Assembly (NCBI RefSeq): GCF_042663225.1
Contig: NZ_JBHTAA010000002.1
Coordinates: 62,001 to 126,000, forward strand
From: Haloferax namakaokahaiae
Lineage (GTDB): Archaea > Halobacteriota > Halobacteria > Halobacteriales > Haloferacaceae
Direction of reading: 5' to 3'
Length of the DNA stretch: 64,000 nt
Positions within the stretch are counted from its first letter, which is position 1, and the number at the start of each line of letters is the position of its first letter. Shown here in pieces: positions 41,229 through 50,288 of this stretch. The translations under genes and the position numbers were made by a program. The notes below the pieces were generated by a model. The model ran no database searches. It saw only the letters and a list, made by a program, of their open reading frames with translations, and had not been told where the DNA came from.

Positions 41229-42746
41229 ATGAAAGACATGACCCCGCTGCAACGAATGGCCGACTTTCCAAACCCCGAGACGGCAGACCACATCACGTAC
41301 AACCCATCCATCTCTGACCTTCGTAGCTTCTCTGCGCATCTCGAAACGACGACCGAGTTCGGGTCACCGTCGTACGTCAGTGCGTATCGCTCTCGAAGTG
41401 CTGCACAGACGGCGACCGCCATCGACGACTCGTTCGACAGGGAGGACTACACAGTCGTCGAACGAGCGACCGAGTGGGTAAACGACCCACGGAACGAGGT
41501 GCTCTGTGTAGACCGCGTCGTCGGCCGACACGACGAGGTCTCGGCCGTCTGCCGACTGTTCCTTCCAAAAGCGTACGCCCGCATCGCGCTGGCGTGGGCG
41601 GCACTGCTCGAACCCTCGCACGGTGTCGAACCAGATTTCGTCACGGTCCAACTCCCCGACGCCGCCGACGAGGCGTGTATTCGCGTGCTTCCCGACGACG
41701 GTCTCACCGTGGTACTCGGGAGCGACTACACGGGCGAAGCGAAGAAGTCGTTCCTCCGATTGTTCATGCATCGGGCGAAGCAGATGGGCGGTCTCGGACT
41801 CCACGCCGGAAGTAAACGCGTTCGATTGAACGACGAGTCGGGAGCGCTGCGTGAGGTCGGACAGCTCTTCTTGGGGCTTTCGGGAACCGGAAAGTCCACG
41901 CTGACCAGTCACGGTCTCTGGTTGGACAGCCCCGAGGGGGCAGAGATGGTTCAAGACGACGTTTGTGCACTCCTCCCGTCTGGCGCTGTCGTCGGCAGCG
42001 AAGGCGGTGGTCTCTACATCAAGACGCTCGGACTCGACGCAGGCGAGCAACCCGAACTCTACGAGGCAGCGACCGACGAGCGTGCCGTCCTCGAAAACGT
42101 GGCCGTCGATGACGACGGCTCGGTCCAGTTCGACGAACCACGGTACGGACGAAACTCTCGTGCCGTCGTTCGGCGCGACTGCCTCGAAAGCTCGGCCGAC
42201 GGTATCGACCTCGACACCGTCGATCAGATATTCTTCATCACGCGTAACCCACTGATGCCACCAATCGCCAAACTCGACGAGCGCCAAGCGGCGGTGGCGT
42301 TCATGCTCGGCGAGTCAATCGAGACGAGCGCCGGTGACCCATCGCGTATCGGCGAGTCGATTCGTGTCGTCGGCACGAACCCGTTCATCATCGGGTCGAA
42401 AGGTGAAGAGGGCAACCGGTTCCGTGAGTTGGTCGAGTCGCTCGATGTCGATTGCTTCGTCATCAACACCGGCGTCGTCGGCACCGACGACCCCATCGAT
42501 GTCGGCGTCGAGGAGACAATCGCCATTCTCGAAGGTGTCGCTCGGGGGACCGTCGAGTGGACGCGAGACGAGACGCTCGGGCTGACTATCCCAGAGCACG
42601 TCAGCGGTATCGATATCGGCCAATTCGCGGTAGGTGACCACGTCGAAGACGTCTCTGGTGCAGTGGAATCGCTGCGTGCCGAGCGTCGAACGTATCTGGC
42701 ACAATTTGACACCCTCGACCAAGACATCCTCGACGCCGTGTACTGA
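41229..42746 (+). CDS. pckA: Phosphoenolpyruvate carboxykinase (ATP)
   Basis: The 505-residue enzyme converts oxaloacetate and ATP to phosphoenolpyruvate, CO2 and ADP, the entry step of gluconeogenesis. The kinase-1a P-loop FLGLSGTGKSTLTSHG (about residues 216-231) is intact, as are the metal-binding MVQDDVCALLPSG (about 241-253) and the GSEGGGLYIKT loop. RYGRNSRAVV holds the substrate arginines. Length is close to bacterial ATP-type enzymes (about 530). It stands alone; pyruvate and lactate from the sugar island downstream could feed gluconeogenesis through it. Confidence 0.93.
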   Translation: MKDMTPLQRMADFPNPETADHITYNPSISDLRSFSAHLETTTEFGSPSYVSAYRSRSAAQTATAIDDSFDREDYTVVERATEWVNDPRNEVLCVDRVVGRHDEVSAVCRLFLPKAYARIALAWAALLEPSHGVEPDFVTVQLPDAADEACIRVLPDDGLTVVLGSDYTGEAKKSFLRLFMHRAKQMGGLGLHAGSKRVRLNDESGALREVGQLFLGLSGTGKSTLTSHGLWLDSPEGAEMVQDDVCALLPSGAVVGSEGGGLYIKTLGLDAGEQPELYEAATDERAVLENVAVDDDGSVQFDEPRYGRNSRAVVRRDCLESSADGIDLDTVDQIFFITRNPLMPPIAKLDERQAAVAFMLGESIETSAGDPSRIGESIRVVGTNPFIIGSKGEEGNRFRELVESLDVDCFVINTGVVGTDDPIDVGVEETIAILEGVARGTVEWTRDETLGLTIPEHVSGIDIGQFAVGDHVEDVSGAVESLRAERRTYLAQFDTLDQDILDAVY

Positions 42747-42941
42747 GTCCGCTGCAGAACGTACCGCGTCTGTCGCAGTGGATACGTGTGAGGTGTGTCG
42801 GCTCACAGCGGCGTGAGTTTCGACACCCCGGGTCGATATTACAGCGTGGAAATCACGTACTGCATTTTTGTGTCTCAATCCCTCACTGTACGGTAATGAC
42901 ACTTGTCTCGACCGACTCGCTCACACGTTTGCGGGGTTGCG

Positions 42942-44087
42942 ATGACTGAGACGTCCGACGTCGTGGCGACGATGGAAGCCGCCTCACGCAGACTCGACGA
43001 GACCCGTCTCGCAGTCGAAGAACACGGGACGGAAGAACTTCGAGAGGTCGCCGACGCGCTCCAGAACGTCGAACGAGTCCTCGACCGGTACGAGTCACGT
43101 GCGACCGACCGAGACGACCTCAAAGGCTACATCGAATTCAGAGAAGCGCTTTCGGACACACTGGACGAGATTCCAGCAGACATCCGCCACAGCGAGGCGT
43201 TCATCGAGGTCAACGACATCCTCACGACGGGTATCACTTCGACGCTTTCTGAGAAGGATTTCGAACAGGCTCGGATAGCACTCGAACCGGTTCGTGAGGA
43301 CGCCGAGCGTCTCGTCTCGTGGCGAACTGCTCGCAGTGAGTACCAATCAGCACGTCACGCGGTCGAACAGCGGCGACGCGAACTCACCGACCGTCTCGAC
43401 GAGTTGGAAGAAATCACCGCACTGGGCGATGCCGACCTCGAAGCGCCGACCGACGAACTCGCTCTGCCCATCGAGGCGTACAACGACGCGGTAACGACGA
43501 CGTTTACGGAGTACGTACAGCGGACTCCGTCGCGTGAGGTGCTCGCTCTCCTGGTGACCGCTGAATCGTACCCACTCGTCGAGTTGCCGACCCCACCGCA
43601 ACGTCTGCGGTCGTACCTCGAAACTGCCGACGTCGGTTCCGAACCAGTTTCCCGACTCGTCGAATTAGCCGACTTCTCGCGGTCGAAACTCGAACACTAC
43701 GTCAGCGACCCCGAGACGTTTTCGGCGGCCGTCGGAACGAATCGGACGTTTCTCTCCCAGTTGACTCACCCCCCGGATTCGCTCACCATCTCGTGGCCGC
43801 CTGAATCTGCTCAGGAACTCACGTGGCGAGCGAGAGAACTCACTTCGATAGTCGGCCGATTCGCAGACGAAGCCACGGTCCAACGACTCCGCGCTGTACA
43901 TCGGTTTGCTTCGAACAACTCGGCGGAGTTCAACCGCCTGAGAGCGACTGCTGTCGCCCACGAGCGACTCACTGAGACACAGCTATCCCGACTCAAAACC
44001 GGTGCAATCGAGACCGAACGCGAGGAGTGTCGAGCAGTGATTCGAAGACTCGCGGAGTGCTTGGAATCACACGAACCACTTCACTGA
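42942..44087 (+). CDS. Coiled-coil haloarchaeal protein (DUF7118-like)
   Basis: The 381-residue product is almost all helical with long charged coiled-coil stretches: EAASRRLDETRLAVEEHGTE near the N terminus, ARHAVEQRRRELTDRLDELE (about residues 137-156) and a C-terminal RLRATAVAHERLTETQLSRL. It matches an uncharacterised haloarchaeal family, tentatively DUF7118. No membrane segment or enzyme motif is present. ATG 42942 is chosen because the upstream 13 residues of the frame are not coiled-coil. It may be structural or partner-binding; function unknown. Confidence 0.7.
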   Translation: MTETSDVVATMEAASRRLDETRLAVEEHGTEELREVADALQNVERVLDRYESRATDRDDLKGYIEFREALSDTLDEIPADIRHSEAFIEVNDILTTGITSTLSEKDFEQARIALEPVREDAERLVSWRTARSEYQSARHAVEQRRRELTDRLDELEEITALGDADLEAPTDELALPIEAYNDAVTTTFTEYVQRTPSREVLALLVTAESYPLVELPTPPQRLRSYLETADVGSEPVSRLVELADFSRSKLEHYVSDPETFSAAVGTNRTFLSQLTHPPDSLTISWPPESAQELTWRARELTSIVGRFADEATVQRLRAVHRFASNNSAEFNRLRATAVAHERLTETQLSRLKTGAIETEREECRAVIRRLAECLESHEPLH

Positions 44088-44553
44088 GTTCGGTGAGACG
44101 AGCGCACCGTATCACGATTCAACACTGTAGACGAATCAAACCCACCCATGATACTCACTCATGATGCTGATTGAACAGTCATTGTATAAGAAAGTTGTCT
44201 CAAGTCGATAGCGATTTAGTGTCGGTTCTGCAAGTTCCGTGTCTTCGTTGGTGATTCACTGTATCCTGTTCGAAATGCCACTTATTTATAAATAAAGTGA
44301 AGATACTTCTTCGAAATGTCGTTTACATATGGTGTGTGGTGTGGTCGATATGGGGCATGGACGGCGGAGTAACTGGTTAACTGTCTGAAAATTTATATGG
44401 TTAGTGTTGGAAAGTTGACCTAGTAGGATCGATGTGCTGAACCGAGTTTGCCATTGCCCACTGGTATCCGCAACCATCTGCAGATTGTACTTGTGAAGTG
44501 CAGCTACCACAGGTATTACAAACGTACTGGCGTAATGTCTTTCCACGCTACAT

Positions 44554-44570
44554 TTCCGGTAATGCCGGAA
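44554..44570. repeat. TTCCGG-N5-CCGGAA palindrome, copy 1
   Basis: A perfect 6+6 inverted repeat with spacer TAATG, in a gene-free region left of the sugar island. Five related copies occur at 45062, 47735, 60303, 60457 and 60771. Confidence 0.6.
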
Positions 44571-45061
44571 CCGACGCATGACTCAGCGAGGGCCTTCCTC
44601 TAATCACTTGTCGGATGGTAGTTCGGGGCGGTTCGTGAGTCGATGAGTAACTGTACCACCAGTCACTGTACGAATGTACTGTCGGCAACGCAGAGAGCGC
44701 ACGCCCAGACTCGTGAGACGATGTCGTCGATCCCGAAGCAATCAAAAAAGAGCATCAATGGGGTTTGAGCTCACGGGCAATCGAGGGCACGTGATTGCGA
44801 ATGTGATACATACGGAGTACTCACATCGCGGATTGCCTTGTGCGGTATGACTGATGTGCTACTGGTTAATGCGTCGGTCACACTGCTAGTCGGATTGTCC
44901 GACAATAGGTATCGACTCCATGTGAACAATTAACAATTATGGTTGGGTCAATATTGTCGCCTCAGACTCTCGGCCCCACAGTGTAGTGCGTGATTTCCGT
45001 TCGGGGGACTGTAAGAGCGGCTCGTACAAAGACAAAAGGTTGGTTCGATCGACACTCAGGC

Positions 45062-45078
45062 TTCCGATAACACCGGAA
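45062..45078. repeat. TTCCGG-N5-CCGGAA palindrome, copy 2
   Basis: TTCCGA-TAACA-CCGGAA, one mismatch to the consensus. It lies 71 bp downstream of the SDR stop codon, so a 3' hairpin role is possible as well as protein binding. Confidence 0.55.
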
Positions 45079-45148
45079 ATGCTTCCGAGGTGACCGTACA
45101 GATCACGAGGCTGAACACCAGGTGAGCGGTGGGACCAATCGTATCGAC

Positions 45149-45946
45149 TTACTGTTTGAGATAGCCGCCGTCGATTGCGATGGACTCGCCGGTAATCCAG
45201 TCTCCTTCCTCGGAGAGCAGGAGCACGGCGAGGTGACCGACCTCTTCTGGTTGCCCGATACGGTCGAGGATGTGTACGTCGAGTGTCTCTCCGAGGATTT
45301 CGTCGGTGGTCTTTCCGGACTGCTCGGCGTGTTCTTCGAGCCACGTCTCGACCATCGGCGTCTCGACGGTGCCCGGTTTGAGTGCGTTGACGGTGATGCC
45401 GTGTTCACTCAGCTCCTTTGCCAACACCGTCGTGAACGCGAGGACCGCGGCTTTCGACGCACCGTACGCGCCTTGGCCGGGGAACGGTCGTTCGGCTCCG
45501 ACCGACGAGATGTTCACGATGCTTCCGCGAACGTCGTGTTCGACCATCCGCGCTGCGATCGCCTTCGAGACGATGAACGTCCCTTTCGTGTTCACGTCGA
45601 AGTGGAGGTCCCACTCGGACTCGGTGGTTTCGAGGAGTGGAATCGCTTGCTGGACGCCAGCGTTGTTCACCAAGCCGTCGATTGGCCCGAGCGCGTCGAT
45701 AGCCGACTCGACTGCGTCGGCGACGACCGCGCCGTCTGTCACGTCCACCTCGTACACCTCGGCGTCGCCACCGTGTTCACGAACGAGGCCGGCTGTCTCT
45801 TCGGCGACGGTCGGCTTCGTATCGAAGATAGACACGTTCGCACCGGCGCGTGCGCACCGAACGGCGATTCCGCGGCCGATTCCTCTCGCGCCGCCGGTGA
45901 CGACGATATGGTTGTCTGCTAAGCGTGTATCAGAATGATTGGTCAT
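45149..45946 (-). CDS. SDR family dehydrogenase, candidate 2-keto-3-deoxy-L-rhamnonate dehydrogenase
   Basis: The 265-residue protein is a classical short-chain dehydrogenase: NAD-binding TGGARGIG at 17-24, NNAG at 94-97, and catalytic Ser148 or Ser147, Tyr161 and Lys165 (YGASK). Asp42 after the second strand favours NAD+ over NADP+. It is the last gene of the minus-strand sugar island, just after a diketo-acid hydrolase. In the oxidative diketo-hydrolase route of L-rhamnose the SDR step oxidises 2-keto-3-deoxyrhamnonate to the 2,4-diketo acid, which the hydrolase then splits. The reaction is inferred from context; the fold is clear. Confidence 0.85.
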   Translation of the reverse strand: MTNHSDTRLADNHIVVTGGARGIGRGIAVRCARAGANVSIFDTKPTVAEETAGLVREHGGDAEVYEVDVTDGAVVADAVESAIDALGPIDGLVNNAGVQQAIPLLETTESEWDLHFDVNTKGTFIVSKAIAARMVEHDVRGSIVNISSVGAERPFPGQGAYGASKAAVLAFTTVLAKELSEHGITVNALKPGTVETPMVETWLEEHAEQSGKTTDEILGETLDVHILDRIGQPEEVGHLAVLLLSEEGDWITGESIAIDGGYLKQ

Positions 45947-46003
45947 AGATTGTGGTACGTAGATTTGCTGTAAATACCTGTGTACTCCCGAACCGAAGCC
46001 GAG

Positions 46004-46858
46004 TTACGAGCTGTCGTTCTCGGCGACGACCGGGTTGGTGAGCGTTCCGATTCCTTCGATTTCGACATCCACCACGTCGCCGGGTTCTAGGAGTTCTGGT
46101 GGGTCACGGAAGATGCCGACGCCACCGGGCGTCCCGGTCGAAATCACGTCGCCGGGGCGGAGTGTGGTGATGCCGCTGATGTATTCGACGACTTCGTCCA
46201 CGCCGAAGATGAACTCCGAGGTGTTGGACGACTGCTTCGTCTCGCCGTTGACCCGACAGGCGACGTCCAGATTGTGTGGGTCGATGTCCGCTTCCGGGAC
46301 GAACGTCGGTCCCATGGGGGCGAACGTGTCGTAGCTCTTCCCGCGGAAGTACTGTCCGTCTTCGAACTGCGCGTCGCGGCCGCTCACGTCGTCGATTGCG
46401 GTGTATCCCGCGACGTAGTCGAATGCATCATCGGCATCGACGTCCTTGGCGGTCTGGCCGATGACGACGCCGAGTTCGACTTCGAAGTCCACCTGTTCGA
46501 CGTCTGCCGGGTGAACGATGGGGTCGCCGGGGTTCGTGACCGACGCGCCTGCTTTTCCGAACAGAAGCGGACGCTCGGGAATCTCTTTGTCCTGTTCTTC
46601 GGCGTGGTCGTGATAGTTGAGGCCGACGCAGACGATTTTTCCCGGCCGAGGAACCGGTGCCAGTAGTTTCACGTCTTCGACGGGCACCGCTTCGGATTCG
46701 GCGGCGTCGGCGGCATCTTCGACGACTCGCAAGAAGCCGGGGGAGTTCAGTTGTTGGTACGTAATCTCCTCACGGAGACCTGCTAGTGGGATGACGTCGT
46801 CGTCACGGAGTACACCCCACTGCGGAGTACACCCAGCGGTGTAGCGAACGAGTTGCAT
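46004..46858 (-). CDS. Fumarylacetoacetate hydrolase family protein, candidate 2,4-diketo-3-deoxy-L-rhamnonate hydrolase
   Basis: The 284-residue protein has the FAH fold motifs: GLNYHDHAEE (about residues 79-88) with the catalytic His, VDFEVELGVVIG (about 122-133) with metal-binding glutamates, DVSGRDAQ, and VISTGTPGGVG (about 237-247). The metal-dependent family splits C-C bonds of diketo acids. Next to the SDR it should cut the diketo sugar acid into pyruvate and L-lactate. ATG 46858 starts MQLVRYTAGC as in relatives; an in-frame ATG six codons upstream is less likely. It lies 84 bp after the IclR gene and 57 bp before the SDR gene. Confidence 0.87.
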   Translation of the reverse strand: MQLVRYTAGCTPQWGVLRDDDVIPLAGLREEITYQQLNSPGFLRVVEDAADAAESEAVPVEDVKLLAPVPRPGKIVCVGLNYHDHAEEQDKEIPERPLLFGKAGASVTNPGDPIVHPADVEQVDFEVELGVVIGQTAKDVDADDAFDYVAGYTAIDDVSGRDAQFEDGQYFRGKSYDTFAPMGPTFVPEADIDPHNLDVACRVNGETKQSSNTSEFIFGVDEVVEYISGITTLRPGDVISTGTPGGVGIFRDPPELLEPGDVVDVEIEGIGTLTNPVVAENDSS

Positions 46859-46942
46859 CGTTATTTCGTCCCACACCAGGGTACCTAACTGTTGCGCTCG
46901 AAGCAGGATTACGAGTAACTGAGGTTCGATTACTAGGTTCGA

Positions 46943-47701
46943 TTACGAGTACGTGAGGTTCACCTCGATGACGTTCGCACTCTTGAGTATTTGATTCGGG
47001 AGTTCTTCGGTGAACCGTTCTTCGCGCATTCTGCTCTTCGGGCCCGACACACTCACCGCGGCGATGGCGTAGTCGTCCTGATTCAGAATCGGTGCCGCGA
47101 CACATCGCATCCCTCTGACACGCTCTTCGTCGTCGTAGGCGAACCCCTGTTCACGCACTCGGTCCAGTGCCTCGAACAGTTCCTCACGGTCCGTTATCGT
47201 CCGGTCTGTGATGGCTTCCAACCCGTGTCGGTCGAGTATCGACTCTACTTCTTCGCGCGGCCGATTCGCCAGTATCGATTTCCCGAGTGCCGTCGTCTGC
47301 AGTGGGACGCGCATCCCGGCGTGGGTGTCCAGACGGACGGCGTCTGCCCCTCGTGAGCGGTACAGGAAGATGCCGTGGCCGTGTTCTTCTATCATCAGAT
47401 TCGCGTGCTCGCCGGTGATCTGTGCGAGTTCGTTTATCTCTGGGCGAGCGATTTTGAACACCTTCTGTCTCCGTCGTGCGTGTGCTCCTAACTGTAGGAA
47501 TCGAGTGCTGACGTAGTACGTGTCGCCTTCTTTGACGAGATACTCCATCTGCTCCAACGTTCGCAGGTGGTCGTGAATCGTGCTCGTCGGCTTGTCTATC
47601 TCTCGTGCGACCTCTGAGACGCCCGCCCCGTCGAGTTCTCGGATGAGGTCCACTAATTCGAGCGATATTTTCACCGCGTTGACCGGCACGTCTGTTGTCA
47701 T
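46943..47701 (-). CDS. IclR family transcriptional regulator of the sugar island
   Basis: The 252-residue protein has a winged HTH (about residues 8-65, VSEVAREIDKPTSTIHDHLR) and an IclR ligand domain (about 75-250) with TTALGKSILANRPREEVESI and the closing AIAAVSVSGPKSRM. It is embedded in the catabolic operon, between the LLM oxidoreductase and the FAH hydrolase, so it most likely controls the pathway and responds to a sugar or sugar acid. A TTCCGC-N5-CCGGAA palindrome lies 34 bp upstream of its ATG, a good candidate for autoregulation. Haloferax uses an IclR protein, XacR, for pentose catabolism in the same way. Confidence 0.9.
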   Translation of the reverse strand: MTTDVPVNAVKISLELVDLIRELDGAGVSEVAREIDKPTSTIHDHLRTLEQMEYLVKEGDTYYVSTRFLQLGAHARRRQKVFKIARPEINELAQITGEHANLMIEEHGHGIFLYRSRGADAVRLDTHAGMRVPLQTTALGKSILANRPREEVESILDRHGLEAITDRTITDREELFEALDRVREQGFAYDDEERVRGMRCVAAPILNQDDYAIAAVSVSGPKSRMREERFTEELPNQILKSANVIEVNLTYS

Positions 47702-47734
47702 AGCGTGGTATGTATGTTCAATCGTGAAATATCT

Positions 47735-47751
47735 TTCCGCCATGGCCGGAA
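47735..47751. promoter_or_regulatory. TTCCGG-N5-CCGGAA palindrome upstream of the IclR gene, copy 3
   Basis: TTCCGC-CATGG-CCGGAA, one mismatch to the consensus, lies 34-50 bp upstream of the IclR start on the minus strand, just behind an AT-rich GAAATATC (47726-47733) that may be its TATA element. This is the promoter-proximal copy of the repeat. Confidence 0.55.
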
Positions 47752-47857
47752 AGGAGTGGTGAGCGACTACTCTCACGCTTCGGTCCCCGATGACTCTCCT
47801 TGTCCGTGTAGAACATGCGAGAAGAGAGTGTGGTTGGTTACGCCGCCCTCGACACCT

Positions 47858-48886
47858 TCAGCTAAACTGTGGAATCACTTCGTCCGCGAACAGTTCCATG
47901 CCGTCCGTCTCCGGGAAGTCCACGAACCATCCCTGGAACTTCGTCACGCCGGCGTCGATACGGCGTTCGATGGCCTCGGCGCACTCCTCCGGCGTTCCCA
48001 TGATGAAGTACTCACGGGCGTCTGCTTCCGTCTCGATGTTCGATTGGTCCTGATACTCCTCTTCGAACTGGATGGGCGTCATCAAATCGAGGAGGTGGTC
48101 GAACTTCTCCTCGTCGCGGGTGCAGATGATGTGTCCGTCCCACGAGTACTCGATTTCGTCGGGGTCGCGCCCCACGGTTTCGCAGTGGTCCTCGATGACG
48201 CCGATTTTGTGTTCGAGCGTCTCTACGTCGCCGTTGAACACGTCCGTGTTCCAGACGTCGGCGTGCTTGGCGACGAGTTTGAGCGTGACCTCTTCGCCCT
48301 GTCCACCGACGAGAATCGGTGGGTGGGGGTCCTGTACCGGTTGGGGCATACAGTATGCGTCCTCGATTTGGTAGTGGTCGCCGTCGAAACTCGCGCCGTC
48401 GTCGCCGGCGGCCCACATTCGCTTCATCAGTCGAATCGACTCGTCGAGGCGCATGAGTCGCTCGAAGCCGCCACGGTACTCCCACCCGTAGGCGTCGTAC
48501 TCGGGTTCGTGCCATCCAGCCCCGAGACCAAGCTCCAGCCGTCCGTCAGAAACCACGTCCAACGTCGCCGCCATTTTGGCGACGAGCGCGGGGTTTCGGT
48601 AGTCGTTGCAGAGGACGAGCGACCCGATGTTGATGTCCTCCGTGAAGCCTGCGATAGACGAGAGGAGCGTCCAGCACTCGTACTCCGCGTGGTCCTTTCC
48701 TAACAGGAGGTGGTCGGGTGCCCAGACCGCGTCGAATCCGAGTTCTTCTGCCTTCTGCACGCCTGCCTTGGTCGTCTGCCAGTCGAGCGACTCGTACTGC
48801 GGCGTATCGCGGTGAACGGGTTCGGTTCCCGAGTCTGGCGCGCCGGCGAAGACGGGGACGTTGTACTCGAAGCTGATGTCCGTCAT
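47858..48886 (-). CDS. LLM class (F420- or flavin-dependent) oxidoreductase
   Basis: The 342-residue protein is a luciferase-like TIM barrel: AEELGFDAVWAPDHLLLGKD (about residues 46-65), IGSLVLCNDYRNPALVAKMA (about 86-105) and LELGLGAGWHEPEYDAYGW (about 117-135). These are typical of F420-dependent dehydrogenases, including sugar-phosphate and secondary-alcohol dehydrogenases. Haloarchaea make F420. Its ATG is 2 bp from the stop of the dehydratase gene, so it belongs to the same operon. It may be a sugar or lactone dehydrogenase in the pathway, or an unrelated redox step; the substrate is not evident. Confidence 0.85.
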   Translation of the reverse strand: MTDISFEYNVPVFAGAPDSGTEPVHRDTPQYESLDWQTTKAGVQKAEELGFDAVWAPDHLLLGKDHAEYECWTLLSSIAGFTEDINIGSLVLCNDYRNPALVAKMAATLDVVSDGRLELGLGAGWHEPEYDAYGWEYRGGFERLMRLDESIRLMKRMWAAGDDGASFDGDHYQIEDAYCMPQPVQDPHPPILVGGQGEEVTLKLVAKHADVWNTDVFNGDVETLEHKIGVIEDHCETVGRDPDEIEYSWDGHIICTRDEEKFDHLLDLMTPIQFEEEYQDQSNIETEADAREYFIMGTPEECAEAIERRIDAGVTKFQGWFVDFPETDGMELFADEVIPQFS

Positions 48887-48888
48887 CG

Positions 48889-50094
48889 TTACTCGATAGC
48901 GAAGTGTTCGAGCGCGTCGCGGTTCAGTTCCGTACTGACACCCGGTTCTTCGGGTAGTGGAATCGACCCGTTCTCGGGCGAGGGTGGGTTCTCGAAGATG
49001 GCGTCGGCGTAGGTCGATTCACGCTCTTCTTGCTCTTCTTCGAACCACTCGGGCGTCGGGAAGTACTCTGCCATCGGCATGTTCGTGTGGCCTGCGATAG
49101 CGTGAAGCGTCGGGTTCGTCCCTGCGTGCGGAATCACGGGCACGTCGTGCACTTCGGCCATGTCCGCGACCTTCGTGAGTTCGGTGATACCGCCGACGCG
49201 GCCCACGTCGGGTTGGAGGATGTCCACGGCACCCGCTTCGAGGAGGTTCTCGTGGCCCCATCGGGTGAACTCGTGCTCGCCGCCGGAGATTGGCATCGGT
49301 GCGGCCTCCCGGATTTCGGCGTAGCCGGAGATGTCGTCGGCGATGACCGGCTCCTCGACCCACGCCATGTCGTACTTTCCGAGGCGCTGGGTCATCTCCT
49401 TGGCATACTTGACCGACCAGCCCATGTAGGCGTCGCCCGCGATTTCGATGTCGTCGCCGACGGCGTCTCGAACCGTAGCGACGATTTCCTCGTTCTTCTT
49501 CATCCCTGCGCGTCCGTCGCCGGGGCCGTGGAGGAACCGAAGCTTCACCGCTTCGAACCCTTCTTCGACGTACTGGATAGCCTCGCGTTCGAGTTTCTCC
49601 ATATCGACGGGGTGGAGATTCGACGCGTACGCGGGAATCTCGTCTTTGGTTGGGCCGCCGAGCAGTTCGTACACCGGCTTTCCGGCGTCCTTTCCTGCGA
49701 TGTCCCACAGCGCCTGATCGACCGCGCTGATAGCCATGACGGCGACGCCCTTCCGACCGAATGGGAGCGTCGCACGGTACATCTGCTCCCAGAGGAGTTC
49801 GCGCTGCATGGGGTCTTCGCCGACCACTATCTTCGAGAGCGTCTCCTCGACGACGGTTGCGATGGCACCCGTGCCCCAGTTGCCGACGCCGACGCCGGTG
49901 ATGCCGGCGTCTGTCTCTACTTCGACGACGACGTCGCCAACCGGTCCCATCCACTTGCGTCGCGCCTGTGGATTCTCGCCATCGACGTTGCGGTATTCGT
50001 CGTACTTCGACATGATGGTGACGAGTGGGAACTCGATGAACTCTCCCCACGACTCGTTACTGATTTTCGTCGCTGAGATGTCTGTAATCTCCAT
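48889..50094 (-). CDS. Enolase superfamily sugar-acid dehydratase, candidate L-rhamnonate dehydratase
   Basis: The 401-residue protein has the mandelate racemase/enolase arrangement. Metal ligands are placed at Asp221 (GDAYMGW), Glu247 or Glu248 (WVEEP) and Glu273 (SGGEHE). The catalytic base side includes His323 (VIPHAGTNP), and QPDVGRVGG occurs at about 294-302. DAYMGW, GEHE and PH together match L-rhamnonate dehydratases better than gluconate or arabinonate types. It would convert L-rhamnonate to 2-keto-3-deoxy-L-rhamnonate. Operon context (sugar ABC importer, MDR, LLM, FAH hydrolase, SDR) supports this. Galactonate- or fuconate-type dehydratase activity remains possible. Confidence 0.87.
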   Translation of the reverse strand: MEITDISATKISNESWGEFIEFPLVTIMSKYDEYRNVDGENPQARRKWMGPVGDVVVEVETDAGITGVGVGNWGTGAIATVVEETLSKIVVGEDPMQRELLWEQMYRATLPFGRKGVAVMAISAVDQALWDIAGKDAGKPVYELLGGPTKDEIPAYASNLHPVDMEKLEREAIQYVEEGFEAVKLRFLHGPGDGRAGMKKNEEIVATVRDAVGDDIEIAGDAYMGWSVKYAKEMTQRLGKYDMAWVEEPVIADDISGYAEIREAAPMPISGGEHEFTRWGHENLLEAGAVDILQPDVGRVGGITELTKVADMAEVHDVPVIPHAGTNPTLHAIAGHTNMPMAEYFPTPEWFEEEQEERESTYADAIFENPPSPENGSIPLPEEPGVSTELNRDALEHFAIE

Positions 50095-50288
50095 GATTTG
50101 TTTGGTACGATTTCACATGCAGTGGGCACCGGTAAAATAGTTTCTGTCGTCGCCCGTTTTTCGACCCGTCGGGCGAATGCCGAACGCCTCGCGCGATGCC
50201 CGAACCTTCGCAATGTGTTGGTCGAAGTCACGCTATACGTCACTCGAATTTCCGCTCTGTACCAGCCGAATTTCTACGCTGTGCGACC

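Larger units (their letters stand above)
44088..45148. other. Gene-free, low-GC region of about 1 kb with palindromes
   Basis: No credible gene is seen in this longest gap of the window. At 44279-44299 there is an AT-rich near-palindrome whose core TTATTTATAAATAA (44282-44295) is perfect, flanked by direct copies of TTCGAAATG. Two copies of the TTCCGG-N5-CCGGAA palindrome occur at 44554-44570 and 45062-45078. Short minus-strand frames (for example 44286-44579) lack acidic bias. The region may be an old insertion site or hold regulatory RNA. Confidence 0.4.

Noticed and set aside
44286..44579. 97-residue minus-strand frame in the 1-kb gap, considered as a transposase fragment
   Set aside because: No DDE or other transposase motif, no terminal inverted repeats or target duplication could be found by eye.
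49030..50076. 348-residue plus-strand frame opposite the dehydratase
   Set aside because: His/Arg-rich translation of the antisense strand; the dehydratase shows all metal ligands.
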